A stretch of 21,893 nucleotides of DNA from a virus: IMG/VR virus record IMGVR_UViG_3300032893_000295, positions 1 to 21,893 of that record; one strand, 5' to 3'. Made by a program: the position numbers and the translations under genes. The notes under the pieces are model-generated. The model worked only from the letters and a program-made list of their open reading frames with translations, ran no database searches and was not told the DNA's origin. Below are positions 9,898 to 17,807 of the stretch, in pieces; the stretch's first letter is position 1; the number at the start of each line of letters is the position of its first letter.

Positions 9898-10805
9898 CCA
9901 CACTTATCGAAGCCCTGAAAAAGAAATTCGGCACGCCCGCCGCTGCGCTTGCCGCGCTTGGTCTTGATGCGGCGTTACTTGAGGAGAAACCAATGACAAC
10001 GAAGGAAGCGGTGAGCGCCGCGCGCAAGGCTGCGATGGCGTTCGCAGAGGACGCAACGCCGGAAGGACTCAACGTCCTTCTCGAGGCGCTGAGTCAAGTC
10101 AAGCCTGCGGCTGTTGATCCAGCGGCAGGTGGAGGTGGTGGCATGGGCGATGCCCCTCCTGAGGAAGAGCCAACAGACGGTGGCGGAGAAGCCCCCCCGC
10201 TCGACGGTCCGGTTACACGTGAGTCGATCCGGGCTTTCTTGGAACAGGAACTCTCGCCCGAAGCTTTTGCTCAATTCGAGCAGATGCTAGCAGCTTTGTC
10301 CGATGAAGAAGAAGCGCCGCCTGATGACGGTATGGGCGGGGGGCCGGATGAAGATCAGCAGCAAGACGGTCTTGATGGAAGTGGCCCGCCGCCTTTTGAC
10401 GGTCGGCCTAGGATGCCAAACGAAGGAGCGCATGACAGCATGGCAAACGTCGGAATGGACGAGGCGACAGTCCAGAAAATGATCACCGCGTCCACCGACG
10501 CAGTGCGTCGCCAAGAGAAGGAACTCCGTCAGGCAGAGCGTGATGTTCGGCCTTACGTTGGTGACATTATCGGGTGCGACAGCGCCGAGCAGGTTTATCG
10601 GAAGGCGCTGGCGATTAAGGGCGTTGATCCGAAGCAGTTGGAACAGATCAAAGAAGTTCCAGCGCTGAAGATTTTGCTCAGTGCGCAGAAGCCCGCTGGC
10701 GCAGTCGAGAAAAAGTCTACCGCTGAAATGGCGACGGATGGTAAAGCAGCCAAGGGCTTTTTTGAAAGGTTCCCGGAGGCGGCTCGCATTGAGCATGCGA
10801 ACTAA
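9894..10805 (+). CDS. Acidic capsid scaffold protein (detached C-terminal part of a DUF2213-type protein)
   Basis: The product has 303 residues. The start overlaps the protease stop (ATGA). Residues 1-35 include FGTPAAALAALGLD. Residues 70-180 are low complexity and acidic, rich in Gly, Pro, Glu and Asp, and probably disordered. Residues 183-265 are helical, with a charged coil-like stretch (RRQEKELRQAERD) and then VRPYVGDIIGCDSAEQVYRKAL, a block I recall at the C-terminal end of DUF2213 proteins. In relatives the protease and this part are often one chain; here they are two genes. The protein probably nucleates prohead assembly and is then cleaved. A strong internal Shine-Dalgarno and ATG 9993 suggest a shorter form lacking 33 residues, and a second internal ATG at 10440 starts exactly at the conserved C-terminal domain. 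Confidence 0.7.
   Translation: MTTLIEALKKKFGTPAAALAALGLDAALLEEKPMTTKEAVSAARKAAMAFAEDATPEGLNVLLEALSQVKPAAVDPAAGGGGGMGDAPPEEEPTDGGGEAPPLDGPVTRESIRAFLEQELSPEAFAQFEQMLAALSDEEEAPPDDGMGGGPDEDQQQDGLDGSGPPPFDGRPRMPNEGAHDSMANVGMDEATVQKMITASTDAVRRQEKELRQAERDVRPYVGDIIGCDSAEQVYRKALAIKGVDPKQLEQIKEVPALKILLSAQKPAGAVEKKSTAEMATDGKAAKGFFERFPEAARIEHAN
9981..9995 (+). promoter_or_regulatory. Internal ribosome binding site and in-frame start in the scaffold gene
   Basis: GAGGAGA at 9981-9987 is followed by a 5-base spacer and an ATG at 9993, in frame with the scaffold gene at codon 34. It is a much better initiation site than the upstream start at 9894, which has no Shine-Dalgarno and relies on ATGA coupling. 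Phage scaffold genes nested inside larger head genes are known, such as lambda Nu3 within C. Confidence 0.5.
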
Positions 10806-10837
10806 GCCCCTTCCTCTTTTATAAGGAGTATATGGTT

Positions 10838-11854
10838 ATGACTGCAGTTGGTGGTATCCAAACCTCTGTCGGCGGCAAGATGGCTCCCGGCATTGAGGGC
10901 GCATGGGCCTCGACAAATCCGCGATCGAGCTATGTGGCTGGGCCGGGTGGTCTGGTTGCAGGTTCAGCGGGTCTGACGGTTGGTCGTTTTGCTTGGGTTG
11001 ATTGGGCGCAGATGGATGCGGATAACGCTCCTGCTGTTGCCAATAACTTTGGCAGCGGTAATCCGAGTGGCTTCTTTGCTTTCGAGATGCAAGCTTTGAT
11101 TACTGGCTTCCTCGGTAGCGCCAGCATGCTTGCCGTGGCCGGGCAAGGTGTTACGCTCATGACGGATGGTGACTATTGGGTCAAGAACTATGGCTCAAAT
11201 TATGCCACCCCCGGCATGTATTGCTACGCGGATTTGGCGACTGGCAAGCCCTCGTTTGCGAGCGGTGTTAACGCGGCGAATGTCATTTCGCCGAGCTCTG
11301 CTTATGTGACAGCGCAGACGGGTAAAACGGTCACCGGTTACATTATCGACAATATCCTGTATGTGACGACAGCGACCAACCCGATTTATCGGGGCTCGAC
11401 GCTGACGGCAGGTACCGGTGTGACTGTTGGAGCCAAGGTCAAGGATCAGTTGACCTCGACCGAAACGGGTGGGGCGCTCAATGGCAAGGGCACCTATTCG
11501 CTCGATACGGGTGAGATGACGGCCTATAGCGCTGGGTCGCCGGGCACTATCACCTTCAGTTATGGCCAGTTGACGATTACCACTTTGGCCTCGGGGACGG
11601 TGGTATTGGGCGCGATGCTTGGCACGTCGGCGAGCGATACGGTTCCTGCCAACGATGCGGTGACGGATTTCATCACCGGCACAGGCGGCACTGGGAATTA
11701 CGCCGTCAGTAGCGCTACAGCGATCGCGACTTCGGGTGCTCCGTCTTCAACACTCACGTTGACGACCAATGTCGTGACGGTTTGGACAGCACAGTCGGGC
11801 GGTGCAGCAGGAGAACTGATTAAGATCGCAACCCCTCGCCAGAGGCTCATGTAA
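10838..11854 (+). CDS. Capsid decoration or cement protein with C-terminal Gly/Thr repeats
   Basis: AAGGAG at 10823-10828 sits 9 bases before ATG 10838, giving 338 residues; an ATG at 10832 is possible but only 3 bases away. Residues 1-150 carry the pattern TSVGGKMAPGIEGAWAS, GPGGLVAGSAGLTVGRFAW, and a later GDYWVKN. This pattern is seen in structural cement proteins that sit between scaffold and major capsid genes. From about residue 163 the protein turns into two copies (163-230 and 240-321) of the same type of repeat that fills the giant protein upstream, including VTGYI, LTVT-like strands, GTGGTGNYAVSS and GAMLG. These may be surface-exposed Ig-like or beta-strand units. The family assignment is by position and pattern; the function is inferred. 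Confidence 0.65.
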   Translation: MTAVGGIQTSVGGKMAPGIEGAWASTNPRSSYVAGPGGLVAGSAGLTVGRFAWVDWAQMDADNAPAVANNFGSGNPSGFFAFEMQALITGFLGSASMLAVAGQGVTLMTDGDYWVKNYGSNYATPGMYCYADLATGKPSFASGVNAANVISPSSAYVTAQTGKTVTGYIIDNILYVTTATNPIYRGSTLTAGTGVTVGAKVKDQLTSTETGGALNGKGTYSLDTGEMTAYSAGSPGTITFSYGQLTITTLASGTVVLGAMLGTSASDTVPANDAVTDFITGTGGTGNYAVSSATAIATSGAPSSTLTLTTNVVTVWTAQSGGAAGELIKIATPRQRLM

Positions 11855-11873
11855 CCCCCTAAACGCCAGAGAG

Positions 11874-11894
11874 GCGGTGGAGTAAAATAAAATG
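11874..11894 (+). promoter_or_regulatory. Ribosome binding region of the major capsid gene
   Basis: GGTGGAG at 11877-11883 precedes ATG 11892 by 8 bases of A-rich sequence. Just upstream, CGCC (11864-11867) and GGCG (11873-11876) could form a short hairpin with a 5-base loop, leaving the Shine-Dalgarno partly exposed. The A-rich spacer fits the high expression expected of a capsid gene. Confidence 0.5.
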
Positions 11895-13073
11895 ACAGTG
11901 GTTCCGAAGTTTCGCACTTTCGAGGAGGCTCGTCAAGCCTTCATGGAAGACCGGTATATGTTGGAAGATGCGGGTTTTAGCTGGCATGGCTATACTCCGC
12001 ATACTTACATTCCGGAGAGTTGGAAGCGCGATTATCGTCTCGCAGTGGACGAGCTCAGCGGCGCGCTCCAGAAGATGTATGGTCAGGGTTTTGGTCAGGA
12101 CGCGGCGATTACACCAGTAAGTCTTGATCCCAATGCTGGTGTGCCTTGGGCCTTGACCAACATGATTGACCCGACAATCTTCAAGATTCTGTTCGCCCCG
12201 GTTGTCATGGCCGAAATTCTCGGTGAACAGAAGAAGGGTACTTGGACCGATCGCACGATCCAGTTCCCTGTGATCGAGCACTCGGGCGAAGTTGAGACCT
12301 ACGGTGATAATAACGAAGGTGGCAATGCCAACGTCACCATCAACTTTCCCGGTCGGCAAGCGTACATGATGCAGACCGTCATCCGCTATGGCGATTTGGA
12401 AGTTGACATGGCGGGACTGGCCAAGATCAACTACGTCTCGGAGCTTGGCGTGAGTGCCGCCAACGCGCTGAATCGGTATCTGAACCTGATTTACGCTTAT
12501 GGCGTAGCCGGGCTTCAGAATTATGGCACGTTGAATGATCCGCATTTGCCTGCAGCACTCAGCCCGGCCACCAAGGCTGCGTATGGGACGACGGGCACGA
12601 ATGCTTGGTATTATAACGGAGCACCTAACGCGACGCCGAATGAAGTTTACAACGACATCTTGGCGATGTACTACGCGTTGGTTAACAACACGCTTGGTCT
12701 CGTGAATGAGGATACACCGCTGATGTTGGCGCTGTCTCCACAGTCGCAGACCGCGTTGAAGTTCGTCAACTCGTTCAACGTGAATGTGACGACGCTGCTC
12801 AAGGATAACTTTAAGAACCTGACGATTAAGACTGCGCCGCAATATGCAGTCAAATCGGCGGCCAATCCGGAGGGTATTGCAGCGGGCAACTTGATGCAGT
12901 TGATGGCTCCGGAGCTTGATGGGCAGAAGCAGTCATTCTGCGCATATAACGAGAAGCTGCGAAGCTTCCCGATCGTTCGCGGGCTCTCCAATTATAAGCA
13001 GAAGCAGATTTCTGGCGCTTGGGGCGCGGTTTTCCGCTCTACTGTCGGCGTCCAGCAGATGATTGGAGTCTGA
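11892..13073 (+). CDS. Major capsid protein (DUF2184 family)
   Basis: The product has 393 residues and matches the DUF2184 type of HK97-fold capsid protein. Recognisable parts are the N-terminal FRTFEEARQAFMEDRYMLEDAG region, VPWALTNMIDP (about 92-102), the long conserved stretch TWTDRTIQFPVIEHSGEVETYGDNNEGG (about 117-144), QTVIRYGDLEVD and a C-terminal RSTVGVQQMIGV. The length fits the family. It forms the icosahedral shell and is assembled on the scaffold encoded two genes upstream. It lies directly after the decoration gene, and a short stem follows its stop codon. The opposite strand is open for 327 codons here, but only as a shadow of this gene. Confidence 0.85.
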   Translation: MTVVPKFRTFEEARQAFMEDRYMLEDAGFSWHGYTPHTYIPESWKRDYRLAVDELSGALQKMYGQGFGQDAAITPVSLDPNAGVPWALTNMIDPTIFKILFAPVVMAEILGEQKKGTWTDRTIQFPVIEHSGEVETYGDNNEGGNANVTINFPGRQAYMMQTVIRYGDLEVDMAGLAKINYVSELGVSAANALNRYLNLIYAYGVAGLQNYGTLNDPHLPAALSPATKAAYGTTGTNAWYYNGAPNATPNEVYNDILAMYYALVNNTLGLVNEDTPLMLALSPQSQTALKFVNSFNVNVTTLLKDNFKNLTIKTAPQYAVKSAANPEGIAAGNLMQLMAPELDGQKQSFCAYNEKLRSFPIVRGLSNYKQKQISGAWGAVFRSTVGVQQMIGV

Positions 13074-13079
13074 GATCCA

Positions 13080-13102
13080 AAGGGAAAGAGGAACCTTCCC
13101 TT
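13080..13102 (+). terminator. Stem-loop after the major capsid gene (weak terminator or mRNA stabiliser)
   Basis: AAGGGAA (13080-13086) is a perfect inverted match of TTCCCTT (13096-13102), with a 9-base loop. It lies 7 bases after the capsid stop codon. No run of T follows (TTAAAAT), so it is not a classical intrinsic terminator. It may stabilise the 3' end of the capsid message or partly reduce read-through into the less abundant neck genes. Confidence 0.35.
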
Positions 13103-13128
13103 AAAATCCAGTAAAGGAAAAAGTAGCT

Positions 13129-13587
13129 ATGGCGACGTCGAAAGATACAGTCCTTGTTGGGTGCAAAATTCCCAACGGTTTAATGCTGGAGCTTGATACT
13201 TTTATCAAGCAGACAGAGCAAGTGATTGGCGGTGGTGTGCGTGAGTCGCGAATTGCGGCGCGTACCGGAGAAACCTTCAGGTTGAATGGGCCAGCAGTGC
13301 CGTTCGGCCAGCGCCCAACCTTTGATATCAAGGGCGGTTATGCCTTTACGGAGGTTCCCAAGCTGTTTTGGGAGCAGTGGTCGAAAAACCATAAGGATTT
13401 GCTTTCGACTAAGCAGATTATTGTGGCAGAGACCGCTGACGGCTTGCTTGGGCAGGCTCGTGACTTCAAGGATTTGAAAAGCGGCCTACAACCGTTGCGC
13501 CGGGAAGGGAAAGATCCGCGCTTTCCTCGATTGCCTTCGGGAATTACAATTGAAGAAGATAAAGGCAAAGATGGCGGGGATGACTAA
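13129..13587 (+). CDS. Small conserved phage protein after the capsid gene (unknown function)
   Basis: The product has 152 residues. The start has AAAGGA about 13 bases upstream. It opens VLVGCKIPNGLMLEL, a pattern I recall in small hypothetical proteins directly after DUF2184 capsid genes. The middle includes GPAVPFGQRP and YAFTEVPKLFWEQWSKNH, and the end is charged (EEDKGKDGGDD). No signal peptide or membrane segment is seen. The position suggests a head-associated or head-tail joining role, but no activity can be assigned. Its TAA overlaps the next gene's ATG by one base (TAATG), indicating coupling. Confidence 0.7.
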   Translation: MATSKDTVLVGCKIPNGLMLELDTFIKQTEQVIGGGVRESRIAARTGETFRLNGPAVPFGQRPTFDIKGGYAFTEVPKLFWEQWSKNHKDLLSTKQIIVAETADGLLGQARDFKDLKSGLQPLRREGKDPRFPRLPSGITIEEDKGKDGGDD

Positions 13588-14033
13588 TGAATGGTGGCCT
13601 GATAACAATCACCCCCGCTCAGTTCATTGCAACTTTTCCTGAGTTTGCGGCTTACGATACAACGCAAATTCAGAATTGGTTAACTGAAGCGCCAATGGAG
13701 ATTAATACTTGGCGCCTACGGGATGATTTTAATGATGCCCGGCCCATGGCAATTATGCTGTTTACCGCTCATAATTTAGCTCTTGGTAAATATGATCAAC
13801 TAACGGCTGCAGCGGGGGGAGTCCCCGGAGCAACGTCCGGACCGCTTGCGAGTAAATCGGTGGGTGGTGTCTCTATGAGCTATGATGTTGGAGCTACGAC
13901 ATTTCGAGATGCTGGAGACTTTAATTCGACAGGTTATGGCCGTCGTCTCTATCGTCTTTTGCGCAGCTATCGGAAAGGTTTTACTTATAAGACATCTTGG
14001 CGTTCACAAAACCTGTGGAACAAGTTTTTCTAA
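13587..14033 (+). CDS. Head completion adaptor (DUF4054 family)
   Basis: The product has 148 residues. The family pattern is clear: FIATFPEFAAYDTTQIQNWL, then AMEINTWRL-like helices, IMLFTAHNLALG, a Gly-rich loop (GGVPGATSGPLAS), KSVGGVSMSYDVG, and FRDAGDFNSTGYGRRLYRLLRS. DUF4054 proteins are related in position and shape to HK97 gp6-type connectors, which bind under the portal and close the head after packaging. It starts at the TAATG overlap with the previous gene. A shorter protein at 14991 shows similar N- and C-terminal blocks and looks like a paralogue. Confidence 0.75.
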   Translation: MNGGLITITPAQFIATFPEFAAYDTTQIQNWLTEAPMEINTWRLRDDFNDARPMAIMLFTAHNLALGKYDQLTAAAGGVPGATSGPLASKSVGGVSMSYDVGATTFRDAGDFNSTGYGRRLYRLLRSYRKGFTYKTSWRSQNLWNKFF

Positions 14034-14035
14034 AA

Positions 14036-14602
14036 ATGGCTCATCGCGGCGTCCGCATAACGCATGATAAACTGGTCGGGATCTTGGCCAACGTTAAATT
14101 GTTAACTGGAAAAGAGGTTCTTGTCGGAATTACAGCAGAGAAGGATGCTCGACAGGCTGAACCCGGTGAAAAGGCCCCGGCAGCAGGCAATGCGCTCATT
14201 GGCTATGTTATGGAAACAGGGTTGCCTGAAAAGAATATTCCTCAACGATCATTTTTAGTTCCTGGTGTACAAAATAATCAGGATAGAAACATCAAGCGAT
14301 TGAGAGAAGCCGGGATCAATGCGTTAGATGGTGAGATCCGGAAGATGTTAGCGCAGTTCGAGGCGATTGGACTCGAGACGCAAGCGAGTGTCCAGAAGAA
14401 GATCACAAGTGGACCGTTTGCTCCGCTCTCGCCGAGAACCATCGCAGCCAGAGCTCGACGCGGGCGGCAGGGCGCTATCAAGTATTTGCAGGAGATCAAG
14501 GCTGGGCGCACCCCGAGCGGCGATTTGGTTAAACCGTTGATCGATACTGGACAATTGCGTCAAGCAATTACTTACGTGGTGGTGGATCGTGGCGCTCATT
14601 GA
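14036..14602 (+). CDS. Neck or minor tail protein, HK97 gp10-like
   Basis: The start is set at ATG 14036, three bases after the previous stop; a TTG-initiated extension to 13997 would overlap that gene and has no support. The product has 188 residues. The pattern VLVGITAEKDAR, NALIGYVMETGLPEKNIPQRSFLVPG, and a late KPLIDTGQLRQAITYVV is typical of HK97 gp10-like neck proteins that join head and tail. The middle is helical and basic (TIAARARRGRQG). No clear Shine-Dalgarno precedes the start, so translation is probably coupled to the gene before it. The last 14 bases overlap the next gene. Confidence 0.65.
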   Translation: MAHRGVRITHDKLVGILANVKLLTGKEVLVGITAEKDARQAEPGEKAPAAGNALIGYVMETGLPEKNIPQRSFLVPGVQNNQDRNIKRLREAGINALDGEIRKMLAQFEAIGLETQASVQKKITSGPFAPLSPRTIAARARRGRQGAIKYLQEIKAGRTPSGDLVKPLIDTGQLRQAITYVVVDRGAH

Positions 14603-14978
14603 TGTCACACAATTATTGTATGATCCGGATCTTATCGACATTTTTAGTGTGATTAGCTCGACTGCTGTTGTTAATTCTGCCGGGGTCATGGTGATAACTC
14701 AAGGTTCACCAGTTCCGGCAAGGGGCGTCGTCATACCGGGCCGTTCGAACATGCGCCGATTAGACGATGGAACTCGAGTTGAAGCGTATATCGATATCTA
14801 TACCACTTACCGGCTCAACGGTGGCACTAAGGCGGATGATGCGAATTCTGCTCCTGCCGACATCGTTATCTGGCAGTCGCGCAAATATACAGTGGCTGCT
14901 GTCGAGCATTGGGAAGATTTCGGCGCGGGCTTTGTCCATGCGTCATGTGACTTACTGCCATTGAACCCTGCTACTTGA
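14589..14978 (+). CDS. Head-tail connector or collar protein (unknown family)
   Basis: The start is a GTG at 14589, which overlaps the previous gene by 14 bases and is preceded by GGTGGTGG; no ATG occurs until well inside the conserved-looking part. The product has 129 residues with strand-rich blocks (VNSAGVMVITQGSPVPARGVVIPG, RVEAYIDIYTTYRL, ADIVIWQSRKYTVAAVEHWEDFGAGFVHASCDL). The pattern of a small beta-barrel with a central WQSRKYTV strand resembles small joining proteins found between gp10-like and tail terminator genes. No specific function can be named. Confidence 0.6.
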   Translation: MALIDVTQLLYDPDLIDIFSVISSTAVVNSAGVMVITQGSPVPARGVVIPGRSNMRRLDDGTRVEAYIDIYTTYRLNGGTKADDANSAPADIVIWQSRKYTVAAVEHWEDFGAGFVHASCDLLPLNPAT

Positions 14979-14990
14979 AAGGACACGCAA

Positions 14991-15278
14991 ATGCTCACGT
15001 ATGAGATGCTCAGTGCCAAATATCCTGAAGTCAAAGGCTATCCAGGCTCTGAAGTTCAGCAGTGGATTGACACTGCCAATGTTGCAATCAATGAACACCG
15101 CGCGCCCAAGCAAACCGATCGGGCGCGAATGCTTTATGTCATGCACCAACTGATCCGGTTCACTGTTCATAAGCCCCTACCTCCGAAAGACGCGCGGCTG
15201 GCGCGGAGTGCAGGGCGGCAGAACGCATGGTCCACCACTCCACACGGGCATGAGTTGTTGGCACTGACGCGATACTGA
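14991..15278 (+). CDS. Short DUF4054-like head-tail protein
   Basis: The product has 95 residues, with AAAGGA 8 bases before the ATG. The N-terminal block YPEVKGYPGSEVQQWIDTA parallels the FPEFAAYDTTQIQNWLTEA block of the gene at 13587. The C-terminal SAGRQNAWSTTPHGHELLAL parallels DAGDFNSTGYGRRLYRLL there. The Gly-rich loop and SVGGVS strand between them are missing. It may be a second adaptor ring component or a partly degraded duplicate. Neighbours are neck proteins on both sides. Confidence 0.6.
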   Translation: MLTYEMLSAKYPEVKGYPGSEVQQWIDTANVAINEHRAPKQTDRARMLYVMHQLIRFTVHKPLPPKDARLARSAGRQNAWSTTPHGHELLALTRY

Positions 15279-15279
15279 G

Positions 15280-15900
15280 ATGAACGACTCAAGTACAGGC
15301 GGCTACATCCAGCCAGTTGCCAGCGGGCAATTAGTCGAGGACGCTGCGCTTGACGCTGTGCTCCAGGGTTTGGTCAGCGGCATCACCGGCATGCCCGGCA
15401 ACATGGTACGACCGCGCTGGCAACTCGTCCCCCCGCCTCAGCCCGATCAAAATACGGATTGGTGTGCAATCGGGGTGACGAGTGAAGATCCGTATCCTTC
15501 ATTGGGCGATGAGACACATTTCAGCGCTGATACTTCTGGGAACAATCCGAAGGGCTTGAGTGTAACGAACGAATGGGCTGAGCTTCATATTCTTGCCAGT
15601 TTCTACGGACCGAACGCGCGTGGTAATGCGACCCTGTTTCGAAGCGGAATTTGCGTTGCGCAAAATCGTGAGGCGCTTTACGGAACAGGGTTGGGACTAA
15701 AAGAACGGCCTGATAGAATTGTTAATGTTTCATATGAAGAAAATCAACAAACCGTTCGTCGCTATGACATGGAATTTTGCTTAAATCGCACGGTCACGCG
15801 CATCTGGCCGATCGATGATCTGCTAAGCGCGGCTGGCGATGTTGTGACGGCTGAGATGGGATCACAGCCTTTCCTGACCCCAAACATTCCGGACCCGTAA
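15280..15900 (+). CDS. Neck/tail terminator protein (gp12-like, LIC_12616-type)
   Basis: The product has 206 residues and starts one base after the previous stop. Blocks include VRPRWQLVPPPQP, DWCAIGVTSEDPYPSLGDE, EWAELHILASFYGPNARGNATLFRSGICVAQNREAL, and VNVSYEENQQTVRRYDMEFCLNRTVTR. This is the pattern of the phage neck terminator family, which caps the finished tail and forms the interface to the head. It directly precedes the sheath gene, as expected for a terminator. The C-terminal 25 residues look flexible. The assignment is from pattern memory and position. Confidence 0.65.
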   Translation: MNDSSTGGYIQPVASGQLVEDAALDAVLQGLVSGITGMPGNMVRPRWQLVPPPQPDQNTDWCAIGVTSEDPYPSLGDETHFSADTSGNNPKGLSVTNEWAELHILASFYGPNARGNATLFRSGICVAQNREALYGTGLGLKERPDRIVNVSYEENQQTVRRYDMEFCLNRTVTRIWPIDDLLSAAGDVVTAEMGSQPFLTPNIPDP

Positions 15901-15912
15901 AGGATCGAAACC

Positions 15913-17778
15913 ATGGGTATCATGCCAACTGTCGATGTCGGCGACTTTGTCAATGTTCAAGTCAATATCAGCCCGATTGCTGTACCGTTTAGTCTGTTCG
16001 GGGTGCCGCTCGTCCTGGGCGATAGTGGGGTGATCGATACGACGACCCGCGTCAGAACCTATTCGACGATTACTGAGGTCGGGGCGGATTTTGGCAATAC
16101 ATCGCCGGAATATTTAGCGGCAGAAGTCTTCTTCGAGCAGAGCCCGCAACCATCAACTTGCATGATTGGCGCATGGGCGGCGTCGGCGATCGGCGGTGCG
16201 ATTGAAGGTGGCTCGCTTTCAGCGACTCAACAACAACTCGCCAATTTCACGGCGATCACTGCTGGCAACATGTTAATTTGGATTGACGGTGTTCCTTATA
16301 ATGTGTCGGGCGTCAATTTCAGCGCGGCGCTCAACTTGAACGGTGTCGCAGCGACATTGCAGACGGCCTTGCGTGCGGTTGGCGGGTCAGCGACAGCAGC
16401 CGTCAAATGTGTTTGGGACCCGGAATTCGAACGATTCGAGATCACCTCGGGTACGACCGGGGTCACGTCTTCGGTGAGCTTTGCCTCCGTAACAACAGCT
16501 ATCGATTCCGTTGCCTTTTCCGGACAACCAACGGCAGGCACCGATAGTCTCACCGTCAATGGAACTCAGGTCAATTTTGTTTCATCACTGACATCTGGGA
16601 TACAATGCCTGGAAGGTTCGAATTTGGCCGGAACGTTGGCCAACTTGGTTGCGTTGCTCAATTCCTCGACCGATACGAATATTTCAAAAGGAACTTATTA
16701 TGTCGTCGGTACGACGCTCTATATGGTATCGATCGCAACCGGGACAGCCGGAAATTCCTATACGCTTGCCAAATCTGGCAGCACTATGACGCTTGGCTCG
16801 TCCACTTGGTTAGGAGGTCTATCTACCGGTACGCCATTGGGGCCGGTGCTTGGGCTACTTTCAACAAGCGGTGGCTATTTGGTTCCGGGACTGGCGGCAG
16901 AAAGTTTGCTCAGTGCGGTGCAGGCTTGCGCCAATGTTTCTAACCAATGGTATGGGCTTTATGTCGCTTCAACGGCTGTACCGCAGGTTAGCGACTATAC
17001 AGCAGTCGCCGCCTATATTCTCGCCTCGACGCGCTCCCGCATCTTTGGCGTGACGATCCAGAATCCGGCCTGCCTCAACTCGGCGATTACTAACGGGCTT
17101 GCTGACGTTCTCCAGAGCTTCAACAATAAACGGGTCTTCTGGCATTATTCGTCAAGCAATCCGTATGCAGCCATGACGCTTATGGGACGAGCGTTCACCG
17201 TCAACTTCCTCGGTTCGCTCACTACTTTGACGCTCGCATGGAAGCAGGCTCCGGGCATCGCGGCAGAGTATCTAAACGAGAGCCAATTTGCCGCATTGCA
17301 GGCCAAGTCAGGCAACGTCGTCATTGCCATTGACAATGGCGCACAGATGATTTGGCCCGGTCAGATGAGCAACGGCAATCCGATCGGGCCGGTCAACGGC
17401 TTCTGGTTTGATGAGGTGCATGGCGTCGATTGGTTTGCGAACTATATCCAGACCAATGTCTTCAACTTCATGTATACGGTCCAAACCAAGGTTCCTCAGG
17501 ATGATGACGGAACCAATCAACTCATGAACAATATCGAGGCGAGTTGCGTGCAGGCTGTGAACAATGGCCTCGTTGCGCCGGGCATCTGGACAGGCGCTGG
17601 CTTCGGCGCTCTGACGACCAACACTCAATTGTCTAAGGGTTGGTACGTCTACGCCCCCGCCATTGCGACGCAATCGCAGGCGGCGCGCGAGGCGCGGCAG
17701 AGCGTGCCGATTCAGGTGGCAGCTAAGCTTGCGGGAGCCGTACATACCGTCGATGTCATTCTCAACATCAATCGCTAA
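15913..17778 (+). CDS. Contractile tail sheath protein (DUF3383 family)
   Basis: The product has 621 residues, with AAAGGA 8 bases before the start. The N-terminus (VNVQVNISPIAVPFSLFGVPLVLGDS) and the end (QAAREARQSVPIQVAAKLAGAVHTVDVILNINR) are characteristic of DUF3383 sheath subunits. Between them lie RTYSTITEVGADFG, a long EFERFEITSGTTG segment, VFWHYSS, and QMIWPGQMSNGNPIGPVNGFWFDEVHGVDWF. Members are usually nearer 480-500 residues. The extra length seems to be a beta-rich insert at about 197-305 with the pattern DSLTVNGTQVNF, TLANLVALLNSST and GTAGNSYTLAKSGS. Sheath subunits stack around the tube and contract to drive it through the cell envelope. It is followed by the tube gene. Confidence 0.85.
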   Translation: MGIMPTVDVGDFVNVQVNISPIAVPFSLFGVPLVLGDSGVIDTTTRVRTYSTITEVGADFGNTSPEYLAAEVFFEQSPQPSTCMIGAWAASAIGGAIEGGSLSATQQQLANFTAITAGNMLIWIDGVPYNVSGVNFSAALNLNGVAATLQTALRAVGGSATAAVKCVWDPEFERFEITSGTTGVTSSVSFASVTTAIDSVAFSGQPTAGTDSLTVNGTQVNFVSSLTSGIQCLEGSNLAGTLANLVALLNSSTDTNISKGTYYVVGTTLYMVSIATGTAGNSYTLAKSGSTMTLGSSTWLGGLSTGTPLGPVLGLLSTSGGYLVPGLAAESLLSAVQACANVSNQWYGLYVASTAVPQVSDYTAVAAYILASTRSRIFGVTIQNPACLNSAITNGLADVLQSFNNKRVFWHYSSSNPYAAMTLMGRAFTVNFLGSLTTLTLAWKQAPGIAAEYLNESQFAALQAKSGNVVIAIDNGAQMIWPGQMSNGNPIGPVNGFWFDEVHGVDWFANYIQTNVFNFMYTVQTKVPQDDDGTNQLMNNIEASCVQAVNNGLVAPGIWTGAGFGALTTNTQLSKGWYVYAPAIATQSQAAREARQSVPIQVAAKLAGAVHTVDVILNINR

Positions 17779-17807
17779 TCTTGGCGATTGGATAAAGGAG
17801 TAAACTC

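Noticed and set aside
10423-10434. AAGGAG with ATG at 10432 inside the scaffold gene
   Set aside because: The ATG at 10432 is out of frame and its reading frame ends after 16 codons; only the in-frame ATG at 10440 is worth noting.
11859-12842. Long minus-strand open frame of 327 codons opposite the capsid gene
   Set aside because: It is antisense to a clear DUF2184 capsid gene, has no recognisable motif, and arises from the codon use of the + strand gene.
13997-14035. TTG start for the gp10-like gene
   Set aside because: It would lie within the DUF4054 gene; ATG 14036 follows that gene's stop and starts a typical product.
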